DNA of 39,893 bases from Brasilonema sp. UFV-L1 (GTDB lineage: Bacteria > Cyanobacteriota > Cyanobacteriia > Cyanobacteriales > Nostocaceae), in the NCBI RefSeq assembly GCF_012912105.1, contig NZ_QMEA01000013.1, positions 1 through 39,893 on the forward strand. The letters are read 5' to 3'. Shown here in pieces: positions 16,973 to 25,662 of the stretch; position 1 is the stretch's first letter, and every line of letters starts with the position of its first letter. The position numbers and the translations under genes were made by a program. The notes under the pieces were generated by a model that saw only the letters and a program-made list of their open reading frames with translations, ran no database searches and had not been told where the DNA came from.

Positions 16973-17962
16973 TTATGCCTTACCACTCCCTAGCAAATAC
17001 AGTAGCGCCATACGAACAGCAACACCACTGGTGACTTGAGATTGAATGAGGCTAAATTCAGGGTCATCCATGACTTCTGAGCTAATTTCGACACCACGGT
17101 TAACTGGACCAGGGTGCAAAACTTTGACACCTGGCTGGCACAGTTGTAGCCTTGAGTGTGTCATCCCAAACATCTGGTGATATTCTCGCAAAGAAGGCAA
17201 TAAATGAGCACTCATTCGTTCTTTTTGCAAGCGTAAAGTCATCACAAAATCTGCATCTTGCAAAGCTGGTTCTAATTCCCAGTGGAGAAACAGTTTTCCT
17301 GGTTTGTCGTTGGCGTAATCTAGAAATAATTTAGGTAAGAGGGTGGGTGGTGCAGCTAGATGTACATGAGCACCACTTGCTGTTAAACTCCAAATATTTG
17401 AGCGTGCTACCCGCGAATGGAGAATATCCCCAACAATAGCTATCTTTTTTTCTTTTAAAAGCTCGACTCGGGGAAGATCGGGGTCAAGCAGTGTACAAAT
17501 CGTAAATAAGTCCAACAGAGCTTGGGAAGGATGCTCGTGTTGACCATCACCAGCATTGAGAACACTGACTTTTACACCGAGGCGATCCATTTCTTGGGCG
17601 ATCGCCACAGGAACTCCAGCCTCCCGATGGCGAATCACCATAATATCAGTTCCCATTGCCAAGTAAGTTTTTGCCGTGTCGAGAATCGTCTCTCCTTTTG
17701 TGATTGACGAGGTTGCTGAGGCAAAGTTGAGTGTATCCGCCGAAAGTCGCTTAGCAGCTAGTTCAAAACTGCTGCGAGTGCGAGTCGATGGTTCAAAAAA
17801 TAAATTCGCCACAACTTGTCCCTGCAAGGTTGGGACTTTCTTCGTCCGCCGTGATAGCACTTCTTGAAAACTAGCAGCTGTTTGCAAAACGGTATCATAC
17901 TCAGCGGTTGTGAAGTCAGCGAGGGAAAGAATGTGGTGACGAGTCCAGGTAGTATTAGACAT
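16973..17962 (-). CDS. pyrB: Aspartate carbamoyltransferase catalytic subunit
   Basis: The enzyme joins carbamoyl phosphate and L-aspartate to give N-carbamoyl-L-aspartate, the committed step of pyrimidine synthesis. The 329-residue length is normal. The carbamoyl-phosphate loop is visible as [13 protein letters not shown] (Ser59-Thr-Arg-Thr-Arg63). The second conserved site reads [15 protein letters not shown], and the aspartate-binding region includes [10 protein letters not shown] and [13 protein letters not shown]. It is a single-gene unit with no regulatory PyrI subunit nearby, as usual in cyanobacteria. The start ATG at 17962 gives the normal N-terminus. Confidence 0.97.
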   Translation of the reverse strand: MSNTTWTRHHILSLADFTTAEYDTVLQTAASFQEVLSRRTKKVPTLQGQVVANLFFEPSTRTRSSFELAAKRLSADTLNFASATSSITKGETILDTAKTYLAMGTDIMVIRHREAGVPVAIAQEMDRLGVKVSVLNAGDGQHEHPSQALLDLFTICTLLDPDLPRVELLKEKKIAIVGDILHSRVARSNIWSLTASGAHVHLAAPPTLLPKLFLDYANDKPGKLFLHWELEPALQDADFVMTLRLQKERMSAHLLPSLREYHQMFGMTHSRLQLCQPGVKVLHPGPVNRGVEISSEVMDDPEFSLIQSQVTSGVAVRMALLYLLGSGKA

Positions 17963-18788
17963 AAATAGCTAGGATTTTTGACAGAAAGACACGTCTACAG
18001 CGCACTGCAGGGGAAGCTTCGATGCACACTGATACCCAATACTTCTCGGTTAAGGGGATTAGAGGTAGGAGAAAAGGGAAAGAAAAATCTTTAACCCTTA
18101 TCCTTTACCCCAAGCCAAATTTTGAGTTAAAAATGCGCTCACCCGAGTTGTATTGCACTGATACCGCCTTTGGAGGCTACTTGCGAGTTAGTTCCCACTT
18201 CATTAGTTTCAGTGGGGCTTATTTTATCGCATTTCTACAGTTTTTTAATTTACATATACATCAGGAATTATCTCACCTGATATCTATCAAAATACTTATC
18301 TACCCTAATAACTCCTTGATTTTAAGTCATAAGCCAATTTAACTCATCCCCTGGAGCTTAAAAACGAGCGTACAGTAATATAGCAGTTCTAAAGTTCGGC
18401 TAAAACAACAAATGAGATTTTCCTCTAGAGTGCTGTCGTCGCTTTGGTTTGCGGATGATTTACCTTATCCTCTTCTACGCAAACCTCCTCGTTTTTAGAT
18501 TTTTTGTGTACAAAATTTACTCAAGCTGATGTACGCTTTTGAAAGTAAATGCGGTTTACTACGAGATCAAAGGTGTTGTAGTTTACCAAATCCCAATCAC
18601 ATTGAGTAGATTAGTCGCTGAATGACATCTGTCTATGCGACTTGGAACTATTGTGTGATGTGTACTTTGTCTCGTCAGAGATTTTCATTGTTGACTTAAC
18701 CCTCGTCAGGTTTGCTTCTACCAAAAGTGACAGTAGAATTACTGCTCCTCCTAAGTTCATGTAAACAAATCTTTACGAGGATAGATTG
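17963..18788. other. Gene-poor stretch between pyrB and the CAP-domain gene
   Basis: About 830 bp with no convincing intact gene. It holds the pyrB promoter region, an AT-rich stretch at 18230-18340, and a relic of a small acidic protein gene (18425-18493). An open frame of 106 codons from 18022 has no coding-like composition and I leave it out. The last 30 bp contain ACGAGGAT, a reasonable ribosome-binding site for the CAP-domain gene. Confidence 0.6.
18425..18493 (-). pseudogene. Relic of the 5' end of the small acidic protein gene
   Basis: On the minus strand this reads Asn-Glu-Glu-Val-Cys-Val-Glu-Glu-Asp-Lys-Val-Asn followed by HPQTKATTAL and a stop. The intact gene at 19733-19942 starts M-T-NEEVCVEEDKVN-NPESK. 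The DNA match is nearly exact over the first 35 or so bases and then diverges. The copy lacks a start codon and ends after about 22 codons. It is in the same orientation as the intact copy, about 1.4 kb away, on the other side of the CAP-domain gene. Confidence 0.7.
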
Positions 18789-19643
18789 ATGCTATCAAAC
18801 AACACAACATTCGAGCAGCAAGTCTTAGAACTAACTAACCAAGAACGAGCTAAGAATGGTCTTTCACCTCTAAAAGCCAATGATGAACTGAACTATACTG
18901 CTGACAAATATGCTGAAGACATGTCACAACGTGGTGTCTTAAGTCACACAGGAGCCGATGGCTCTCAAGCCTGGGATCGAGCCAAGACAGTAGGCTACGA
19001 AGCTAGAATGATGGGAGAGAATATAGCTCTAGGTCAAACAACGCCTCAACAGGTTGTTCAAGATTGGATGAATAGTTCTGGACACCGAGCTAATATCCTC
19101 AACTCCGGATATACTGAGCTAGGCGTTGGTTTTCATAACAACTATTGGGTTCAGAACTTTGGTAGTGGTGATACAAATTCCATGACCAACATACCAAACT
19201 CTACATCTAACTCAGGGACTGCATCCAACTCAACCTCTGCCCCGCAATCTACCCCCACAGGGACAATCACACTCAACAGTGTTTATTCTTCAGACTCTGT
19301 TTCTGAACCCACATCTCAATCGATTTCTGACGACATTGGTAAAGAAACTGGTGATGACTGGCTACTCAATGGTGGTATGGGGAACGATACGCTCTCAAGC
19401 ACTCCAAATGATGATACTTTCCTAGTTAGTCAAGATGAAAGCTTTGCCTGGCTTAATAACAACCTTCAATTTAGCGAAGACAAAGCTGTTATTGATTGCA
19501 GCATAATTCTTGGGACATTAGTAGCACAGCAAACAGACAACTACACCATGATAGGGGACAGCAATACGGGAACTTGGTTAGCGCAGCTCAAAGAGGTTAA
19601 TCCTAATGCTTTGATGACAGAAACACAAAACACTTTCGTGTAA
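18789..19643 (+). CDS. CAP (SCP/PR-1, YkwD-like) domain protein with acidic C-terminal region
   Basis: Residues about 9-130 form a CAP domain: VLELTNQERAKNGLSPLK, the first histidine in LSHTGADGSQAWDRAK, GENIALGQ, and the second in SSGHRANILNSGYTELGVGF. Bacterial CAP proteins are mostly secreted and of uncertain activity. No N-terminal signal peptide is seen. A Ser/Thr/Asn-rich linker (about 133-185) leads to a segment with GGMGNDTLSSTPNDDTF that looks like a single degenerate RTX nonapeptide, which could mean export by a type I system; this is inference. The ATG at 18789 is preferred to the adjacent TTG because ACGAGGAT lies at a suitable distance. It is convergent with the small acidic gene. 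Confidence 0.85.
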   Translation: MLSNNTTFEQQVLELTNQERAKNGLSPLKANDELNYTADKYAEDMSQRGVLSHTGADGSQAWDRAKTVGYEARMMGENIALGQTTPQQVVQDWMNSSGHRANILNSGYTELGVGFHNNYWVQNFGSGDTNSMTNIPNSTSNSGTASNSTSAPQSTPTGTITLNSVYSSDSVSEPTSQSISDDIGKETGDDWLLNGGMGNDTLSSTPNDDTFLVSQDESFAWLNNNLQFSEDKAVIDCSIILGTLVAQQTDNYTMIGDSNTGTWLAQLKEVNPNALMTETQNTFV

Positions 19644-19675
19644 AGCCACTTCGCTCTTAACACTCACCTAGTGTG

Positions 19676-19698
19676 TGGCACGACGGTATGTCGTGCCA
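19676..19698. terminator. GC-rich hairpin between convergent genes
   Basis: TGGCACGAC and GTCGTGCCA are perfect 9-base arms around GGTAT, 32 bp after the CAP-domain gene and 34 bp before the end of the small acidic gene. The stem is strong but has no U-tract. The core resembles dispersed cyanobacterial palindromes. Confidence 0.5.
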
Positions 19699-19732
19699 CT
19701 AACATCATGTGAAACTTAGTGAAAAAAGTTTA

Positions 19733-19942
19733 TCATTCGCTAGGATAGACCCACTTTGGAGGTTCCATAAGTTTTTTCAGTCGTGCTGCTTCAGCTATTT
19801 CATGCATTTTTTCCAAAGAAGTCTCTTGAATAAACTTTGATGCAGCATCTACGTGCGATTTTTCATCGGAAGCACTGTCGTTGGTTTTGCTTTCTGGATT
19901 ATTTACCTTATCCTCTTCCACGCAAACCTCCTCATTGGTCAT
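19733..19942 (-). CDS. Small acidic protein of unknown function
   Basis: I do not recognise this 69-residue protein. The N-terminal half is acidic and low in complexity (TNEEVCVEEDKVNNPESK and SASDEKS). The second half looks helical (FIQETSLEKMHEIAEAARLKKLM) and ends PPKWVYPSE. There is one cysteine and no membrane segment. The ATG at 19942 (MTNEEV) is chosen because the relic copy at 18425-18493 begins its similarity at the third codon. The frame opens six codons further up at 19960. The gene's upstream side is bounded by an IS200/IS605-like end from about 19971, so its original promoter may have been replaced. The duplicated 5' end argues that this is a real gene. Confidence 0.55.
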   Translation of the reverse strand: MTNEEVCVEEDKVNNPESKTNDSASDEKSHVDAASKFIQETSLEKMHEIAEAARLKKLMEPPKWVYPSE

Positions 19943-19970
19943 TTTGAGAACAGCAATCATCGAAAATTAT

Positions 19971-20467
19971 GGGTCCCAAACCCCGTCCTTCTAGGACGGC
20001 TTTATATTTTTGAACCATTACCGCCTTGGGGTTACTGGATTTGGTGTACTTTTGTAATGTACTTTCAATGGGACAGTTACCATTTCAAATTGTTCAACGC
20101 CAGATACCTCTGTCGGGAAACCCTCCTGCAGTACTGGCTCCCCTGTACGCATAACGGTTTTGCTCTGTAGAGCCTTCCTTTGCGGGAGTAATGTTAGCTG
20201 AGTCCCAAGGGGACACGCTGCGCGAACGACAAAGTTAACGGTCGGTACTATATCAAAGACACTGACTTAACCCTCTAAATCTGTTTAATCCTTGATTTCT
20301 AGAGCTTGGAACTAGCTATGCCTAACGGCACGCTGCGCTAACGTATTCCAAGGTAGGAACTTAAACACTTGCCGTTAACGTAGTACACAAGGTACTTAGT
20401 CTGGTCAACTAATCCTAAAAGTTTGAGGCTAGAAGCCCCTCACCTTCAGGCAGGGGTGTTGACTGAC
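19971..20467 (-). mobile_element. Possible IS200/IS605-like element lacking a transposase
   Basis: Two short hairpins bound about 500 bp without an open frame: CCGTCC-TTCTA-GGACGG at 19983-19999, and GCCCCT paired with AGGGGT at about 20435-20457. Subterminal hairpins and the absence of inverted terminal repeats are typical of IS200/IS605 elements. On the minus strand the sequence ending CGGGGTTTGGGACCC looks like a right end. The right-hand 250 bases are rich in secondary structure, including the repeat at 20098-20142, as expected if a TnpB-type guide RNA region remained after loss of tnpB. I saw no remnant of the TnpB protein. This is an inference from ends alone. Confidence 0.42.
20098..20142 (-). 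repeat. Copy of the GAGCCAG...CTGGCG palindromic repeat
   Basis: On the minus strand the copy starts GGAGCCAGTACTGCAGGAGG, has a central GGGTTTCCC fold and ends TATCTGGCG. The outer GCCAG/CTGGC pair and the central fold match the elements at 35252-35295 and, inside the hydrolase gene, 8986-9063. Confidence 0.6.
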
Positions 20468-20642
20468 AGGAGTTCCTACTGTCAAGTAAAAAGACTTGTG
20501 TTACTTTAGTAAATCTTAACCTTGTGACTGCCTTCTGTAACCTTGTATGCAACATTTCTAAAATTCTGCTCTAGACGAATCATACGCAGCAGTCTCTACA
20601 ATCGAGAAGGGATTCAAATATATCTTTCTTAAAAGGGCGCAG

Positions 20643-22025
20643 ATGTCAGAAATTTTTGCTACCACTGGAACCATCGCCGCGATCGCCACTGCTGTTGTTC
20701 CTCAACAAGGTAGTGTTGGAATTGTGCGCGTCTCTGGTTCACAAGCAATGCACATCGCCCAAATTCTTTTCTATGCACCAGGACATCAAGTCTGGGAAAC
20801 TCACCACATTCTTTACGGTTACATCCGCCATCCCCAAACCCAGCAACTCGTAGATGAAGCACTTTTGCTGATTATGAAAGCACCTCGTTCTTACACCCGT
20901 GAAGACGTAGTAGAATTTCACTGTCACGGTGGAATTGTGGTGGTGCAGCAGGTGTTACAACTGTGTCTGGAACATGGCGCAAGGTTAGCACAACCTGGAG
21001 AATTTACCCTGCGGGCGTTTTTGAATGGACGACTAGACTTGACTCAAGCAGAAAGTATTGCTGATTTAGTTGGAGCGCGATCGCCTCAAGCTGCACAAGC
21101 CGCACTCGCTGGTTTACAAGGGAAATTAGCTGCTCCTATTCGTCAGCTACGGGCGATCGCCTTAGATGTTTTAGCAGAAATTGAAGCCAGGATAGATTTT
21201 GAGGAAGACTTAGCTCCGCTGGATGATAAACACATCATATCAGAAATTGAGAGAATTTCAGCAGAAATTTCCCACATTCTCGCAACAGCTGATCAAGGGG
21301 AACTCCTGCGCACAGGTTTGAAAGTGGCAATTGTCGGACGTCCCAACGTCGGAAAATCAAGTTTATTAAACGCTTGGAGCAGAAGTGACAGAGCGATCGT
21401 CACCGACTTACCTGGGACAACCCGCGATGTTGTGGAATCGCAGCTCGTTGTTGGTGGAATTCCCGTGCAGGTACTAGACACAGCAGGAATTCGCCAAACA
21501 CAAGACCAAGTAGAAAAGATAGGGGTTGAGCGTTCCCGCCGTGCAGCCAGTGCAGCAGACTTAGTGCTTTTGACCATTGACGCAGCAGCAGGTTGGACAG
21601 CACTAGACCAAGAAATTTACTCTCAGGTGCAACATCGTCCGTTAATTTTGGTGCTCAATAAAATGGACTTAGCATCAAAACAAGAAGTGCAGTATCCAAC
21701 AAATATCAAACATGTTGTCAAAACAGTCGCTGCTCAAAATCAAGGTATTGATGCTCTAGAAACTGCGATTTTAGAAAAAGTGAAATTAGACAAAGTGCAA
21801 GCTGCAGACTTGGATTTAGCAATTAACCAAAGACAAGCAGCCGCACTGGTAAAAGCGAAAACATCACTAGAACAAGTGTGTTTAACAATTGCTCAACAAT
21901 TACCTCTTGATTTCTGGACAATTGACCTACGAAGTGCAATTCATGCTTTAAGTGAAATCACAGGGGAAGAAGTTACAGAGTCTGTTTTAGACAGAATTTT
22001 TAGTAAGTTTTGTATTGGCAAGTAA
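20643..22025 (+). CDS. mnmE: tRNA modification GTPase MnmE
   Basis: MnmE works with MnmG to install the aminomethyl-type group on uridine 34 of certain tRNAs. The 460-residue protein has the N-terminal formyl-THF-binding domain ([23 protein letters not shown]) and the helical domain with [24 protein letters not shown]. The inserted G domain has G1 GRPNVGKSS (about residue 232), G2 in LPGTTRDV, G3 DTAG and G4 NKMD. The C-terminal CIGK contains the catalytic cysteine. The start ATG at 20643 gives the canonical N-terminus. It is a stand-alone gene preceded by about 180 bp of unexplained DNA after the IS-like element. Confidence 0.97.
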   Translation: MSEIFATTGTIAAIATAVVPQQGSVGIVRVSGSQAMHIAQILFYAPGHQVWETHHILYGYIRHPQTQQLVDEALLLIMKAPRSYTREDVVEFHCHGGIVVVQQVLQLCLEHGARLAQPGEFTLRAFLNGRLDLTQAESIADLVGARSPQAAQAALAGLQGKLAAPIRQLRAIALDVLAEIEARIDFEEDLAPLDDKHIISEIERISAEISHILATADQGELLRTGLKVAIVGRPNVGKSSLLNAWSRSDRAIVTDLPGTTRDVVESQLVVGGIPVQVLDTAGIRQTQDQVEKIGVERSRRAASAADLVLLTIDAAAGWTALDQEIYSQVQHRPLILVLNKMDLASKQEVQYPTNIKHVVKTVAAQNQGIDALETAILEKVKLDKVQAADLDLAINQRQAAALVKAKTSLEQVCLTIAQQLPLDFWTIDLRSAIHALSEITGEEVTESVLDRIFSKFCIGK

Positions 22026-22284
22026 ACCACATCAGACGAGTCAGCCCTTTCGGGGAGCTGGGGAGGATGAAAATTTTGAATTTTGTTAGCGCAGCGGGAC
22101 GCAGTCCCGGATTGAATTTTGAATGTTTGAGTAGCGGGTGGAGGGTGTCAAAAAACTCAAACAGATGCACTGTTGTTTATGCGCTTTTTTCGTTGTAATA
22201 TTTATGCGAACGTCTGACGAACACTTTTAGCAAAAGCAACGCCTGCTACTGTTCTATTTTAAAAAACTTTCTTGTTTGAAGAAT

Positions 22285-23034
22285 ATGAACTTTTTTGTTA
22301 ATAAATTGCGCGAATTTTCTATTAATAATCTTCGCCCTTTCATTCACAAGACGGGATTTGATGTCGTAAGATTTCCTCCTCGGAAATATAATTTCTTAAT
22401 CAAATTATTAAAGAACCATAATGTAGATACAGTGATAGATGTTGGAGCTAATCTGGGTCAATATGCTACGGAGATTAGAACAGAAGGTTTTGATGGACGT
22501 ATTTTATCTATAGAACCAATACCAGAAGTTTTTAGCTCTCTTCAAAAAGCTAGAGCTAAAGACTCAAAGTGGTCAGGTTTTAATTTTGCTTTAGGCTCTG
22601 AAAATGGAACCACTCAAATAAACTTAACTAATTTTTCTGATTTAAGCTCTATATTGGAGCCTACCGAATATGCTAGGAGTGTAGCACCTGCTTTTGAGAT
22701 TAAAGAAAAAATCCAGATTCCATTAAAGACATTAGATAGCTTTTGGGAAGAAAATAAGTTAGATAATTCCAAAGTTTTTTTAAAGTTAGACTGTCAAGGC
22801 TTTGAAGAACAAATTCTAGAAGGAGCTCATGAATCTCTTAAAAAAGTTGTGGGCGTTCAAATGGAACTATCATTGAAGGCTTTGTATAAAAACCAAAGAT
22901 TATATAATGAATCTATTGCCTTTATGAAAGAAAAAAACTTTGAAATTTATCACATACTGCCAGTTTTTAGCGATATAAATACGGGGCGACTTCTTGATAT
23001 GGATGGCTTTTTCTTCAAAAGTCAGGACGCTTGA
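22285..23034 (+). CDS. FkbM-family SAM-dependent methyltransferase
   Basis: The 249-residue protein has the FkbM pattern: motif I DTVIDVGANLGQYA (about residues 51-64), ILSIEPIPEVF with the acidic ribose-binding residue, KTLDSFWEE, and the signature VFLKLDCQGFEEQILEGA. FkbM proteins usually O-methylate sugars or polyketides; in cyanobacteria they are frequent in exopolysaccharide and glycolipid loci. I use the ATG at 22285 over a TTG three codons earlier. It is AT-richer than mnmE and most neighbours, hinting at horizontal acquisition. It is convergent with the next methyltransferase gene. Confidence 0.9.
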   Translation: MNFFVNKLREFSINNLRPFIHKTGFDVVRFPPRKYNFLIKLLKNHNVDTVIDVGANLGQYATEIRTEGFDGRILSIEPIPEVFSSLQKARAKDSKWSGFNFALGSENGTTQINLTNFSDLSSILEPTEYARSVAPAFEIKEKIQIPLKTLDSFWEENKLDNSKVFLKLDCQGFEEQILEGAHESLKKVVGVQMELSLKALYKNQRLYNESIAFMKEKNFEIYHILPVFSDINTGRLLDMDGFFFKSQDA

Positions 23035-23133
23035 GAGCATGATTGAAAAATTTGTCGTCCTCATCCCTGGGGTGAAAAGTAGTAGATTTCTTTAGGCTGA
23101 CGGTGTTACGCGATCGCGTGTAAGTCCTGACTT

Positions 23134-23928
23134 CTACTTGATGCACCAGATGGTTGCATACAAACCACGAGATTGAAGCTGTACATTGTCTTTCTTGAAA
23201 CCTGCTGTGAGCATAATATCTTGAAGTTCTTGGAGTGAGAAAAACCGAAACACAATGCTGGGAAATGGTTTAAGAAAAGTAGTTGCAAATAGCTTACCAC
23301 CAGGAAGCAAGACTCGGTAAATGTTGCGAATTCCTTCAACAGCATTCTTCCAGCAGTGCATTGCAGCACCAGCATATATCGCGTCAATAGAATTTGATGC
23401 CAAAGGTAACGCTTCCACATCAGCACGGATAATAGTTATCTGGGACGGTGATATACCCTCTAGTTTCATTTTTTGCTGCAACTGTGCCAGCATTGACTCT
23501 GAATAATCCAAGGCAATGATATGCTTATACCTCCCAGATAGCGCCAAGCGTCGTGCCATAATGCCTGTACCGCAACTGATATCTGCCACAATCGCCAAAT
23601 TTTGACCAAAGAAATCTGTAACTAGCTGAAATTCAGTATCAATACCCCCTAAGTTACGCAATCCAAGTGCCCAAATTGGAGGTAAGATGCGTTCGTATAA
23701 AAAAGGGATAATAGGAAATCGGAATAACTCTGTGCGTAGAGGCTTTGCATTATCCTTGTTTTCTTCAACCGTTCCAAGTACAGCCCAGGGAGTCAAATCC
23801 ATCAAAGGCGAAGGCATTTTTGCTAACTCGTTTTTGAAGTAGTTAACGCACCCATCACACTGCAGCGGGATTTCGGCTTTTGCTTTGCGACAAACAGGAC
23901 AAGCAATTATCTGTTGTAACATGGACAT
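23134..23928 (-). CDS. Class I SAM-dependent methyltransferase with an N-terminal zinc ribbon
   Basis: The 264-residue protein begins with four cysteines in CPVC and CDGC (residues about 10-27), suggesting a small zinc ribbon. The Rossmann-fold methyltransferase core has LAIVADISCGTGIMARRLA (motif I), IIALDYSESMLAQL (motif II), ADVEALPLASNSIDAIYAGAAMHCWKNA and a C-terminal LPGGKLFATTFL. This arrangement is common in cyanobacterial and plant chloroplast methyltransferases related to the UbiE/MenG type, but the substrate is not known. Start at ATG 23928. Confidence 0.88.
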   Translation of the reverse strand: MSMLQQIIACPVCRKAKAEIPLQCDGCVNYFKNELAKMPSPLMDLTPWAVLGTVEENKDNAKPLRTELFRFPIIPFLYERILPPIWALGLRNLGGIDTEFQLVTDFFGQNLAIVADISCGTGIMARRLALSGRYKHIIALDYSESMLAQLQQKMKLEGISPSQITIIRADVEALPLASNSIDAIYAGAAMHCWKNAVEGIRNIYRVLLPGGKLFATTFLKPFPSIVFRFFSLQELQDIMLTAGFKKDNVQLQSRGLYATIWCIK

Positions 23929-24079
23929 AGCTTTTTTTACTCGACTTGTTTAACTATTATTTTCTCAACATTGCCTTCAGTTTTCCGAAATCGATGAGCA
24001 CAGCATGGTAGTCATTATTAGACAAGCAACTTATAACTAATCTCTATAAATAAAGCACGGAGATATACTCCACAAAGAG

Positions 24080-24104
24080 CGAGCGTCATAACGACGCTCG
24101 TTTT
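24080..24104 (+). terminator. Hairpin followed by four T
   Basis: CGAGCGTC and GACGCTCG pair around ATAAC and are followed by TTTT. The shape is that of an intrinsic terminator on the plus strand, yet no plus-strand gene precedes it. It might end a short untranslated transcript from the divergent region. Confidence 0.4.
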
Positions 24105-24263
24105 GCAATTGGGTGATATGGGCAATATACATCTATTTACCATAAAGACAACTGCCCTGGCGAGACATTAGATTTACTGTTTTAGTAGTAAAAAATCTAA
24201 CACACGTAGCATAAAGCAACAAAATTATCTTGTCTCTCATCAAAAAAATCTTAGCTAATCGCA

Positions 24264-24376
24264 TCGTAAATGCTTGCTGTGTAAAAGCGATAACCTTATC
24301 AAAACATTAACATTTCGTTAACAGATTATCAGAGCATTACCAAAACGTCGTAATGCTTGCTGTATAAAGGCATAAC
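24264..24376 (+). repeat. Pair of 30-bp imperfect direct repeats
   Basis: The unit at 24264-24295 (TCGTAAATGCTTGCTGTGTA then AAGCGATAACC) recurs at 24347-24376 (GTCGTAATGCTTGCTGTATA then AAGGCATAACC). The spacing of about 83 bp and position upstream of the nuclease gene suggest a regulatory or mobile origin; neither is demonstrated. Confidence 0.6.
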
Positions 24377-24576
24377 CGCTTTTTGCTTGTCACAAGATGC
24401 CGTTATGACCGTAAGCAAAAACCATGAATTGTTGTTAATTAATCACGTCTAATTACTGTTAACAGGAAGTATTCGCTCATGGGTAATCACTGAGTTCTAT
24501 AGGCTTATCCAGAAATTAACCTTGAGGACATATTCTGTATGAGAATTCCATTAATTTGCGGATAGATCTAACACTC

Positions 24577-25395
24577 ATGAAAAAAGCGAAGTATTTAGCT
24601 TTTCTGATTTGTTTTGCATCTGCATTTGCACCTGCTCAGACTTCCAGTCAAACTTCCAGTGTGCATCTAAGAATGGGCAATCCTAGTAGCGCTGGTACTT
24701 CCAGTTTGAGTAACTATTTATTGACGAAAACCCAATACGCAACATCACACCACTGTAGTAGAGGTATTCCAAACTGGGTAAGTTAGCAACTCAATAGCTC
24801 CTGGCTTGGTAGTGCTCCAAGACAAGATGATTTCCGTGCAGATACTTCCTTACCTTCTGGATGCTATCAAGTCACATCCTCTGATTACACAGGTAGTGGA
24901 TTTGACCGAGGGCACATGACGCCTTCAGCAGACCGAACTGATACAGTCACTAACAACTCTGCAACATTTTTAATGACGAATATGATTCCCCAGGCTCCAG
25001 ATAATAATCAGGGACCTTGGGCAGACTTGGAAGATTACAGCAGAGATTTAGTCAATCAGGGAAAAGAGCTATATATTATTTCTGGTAGTTATGGTTCAGG
25101 TGGTACTGGTTCCAATGGTGGAGCTAGCAGTATTGCGAGTGGACGGGTAACAGTCCCAGACCGAACCTGGAAAGTGATTGTAGTTCTCGATAGCCCCGGA
25201 AACGCAAGTAGTGTCACGACTTCCACACGTGTGATTGCAGTCAATATGCCCAACGAGCAAGGCATTAGATACGATGACTGGCGGTCATATAGAGTGAGTG
25301 TTGATTCAATTGAAAGCGCGACGGGTTATGATCTTTTATCCAATGTTTCTTCTTCTATTCAATCTGTGATTGAAGCGAGAGTCGATAACCAATAA
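24577..25395 (+). pseudogene. nucA: NucA-type DNA/RNA non-specific endonuclease interrupted by one amber codon
   Basis: The frame encodes a secreted sugar-non-specific endonuclease like Anabaena NucA. It has a signal peptide (MKKAKYLAFLICFASAFAPAQ), the conserved GIPNWVS, then TAG at 24784-24786 (codon 70), then QLNSSWLGSAPRQDDFR in the same frame. In NucA relatives this point reads NWVxWQLNSSWLG, so TGG to TAG is the simple explanation. Downstream parts are intact: the catalytic DRGHMTPSADR, TNMIPQAPDNNQGPWADLEDY with Asn and Glu ligands, and the normal C-terminus. The whole frame is about 272 codons, full length for the family. Restart at the only near ATG (in RGHM) would lose the catalytic His. 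Unless amber is read through, the gene is dead. The NuiA-type inhibitor gene lies convergently downstream. Confidence 0.9.
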
Positions 25396-25471
25396 ATTTG
25401 ATGATTGCATCAAATTTATTTAGCGTGTCTAAATAGTGATTAGAGACGCTAAATAATGATTAGAGTTTAGT

Positions 25472-25660
25472 AGGACTTATGCAAGAACTCTCTAAAACTC
25501 TTATTCCTATGCCCTGCGGGCACGCTGCGCGCTCCGTGTCCTTTGCGTCCTATGTCCTATGCCCTGCGGGCACGCTGCGCTAACGGACACGCTAGCCCCT
25601 AAGAGGGGCGCTGCGCAAACGCTAACGCGGTTCGTTTTTTCATAAATTTGCGTAAGTCCT
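25472..25660. mobile_element. 189-bp MITE with AGGACTTAYGCAA ends
   Basis: The left end AGGACTTATGCAA and the right end TTTGCGTAAGTCCT are inverted repeats with one mismatch. The interior is made of GC-rich blocks, including two copies of GCCCTGCGGGCACGCTGCGC and the palindromic block at 25592-25623. No open frame is present. It lies between the nuclease and its inhibitor gene, ending 2 bp from the inhibitor stop codon. Confidence 0.72.
25592..25623 (-). repeat. Palindromic block shared with 29715-29745
   Basis: Read on the minus strand, AGCGTTTGCGCAGCGCCCCT then CTTAGGGGCTAG matches the plus-strand sequence at 29715-29745 with one or two changes. The CCCCT/AGGGG pair folds into a small hairpin. 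It sits inside the MITE described at 25472-25660. Confidence 0.6.
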
Positions 25661-25662
25661 GT

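Larger units (their letters stand above)
23929..24576. other. Intergenic region between divergent methyltransferase and nuclease genes
   Basis: No gene is visible in these 648 bp. They must contain the promoters of both divergent genes. Also present are a GC-rich hairpin (24080-24104) and a pair of imperfect direct repeats (24264-24376). Several TAA/ATTA-rich stretches lie in the nuclease-proximal half. Confidence 0.6.

Noticed and set aside
18022..18342. Open frame of 106 codons on the plus strand
   Set aside because: No recognisable motif, unusual composition rich in Ile/Ser/His, no ribosome-binding site and overlap with repeat-like DNA; probably chance.
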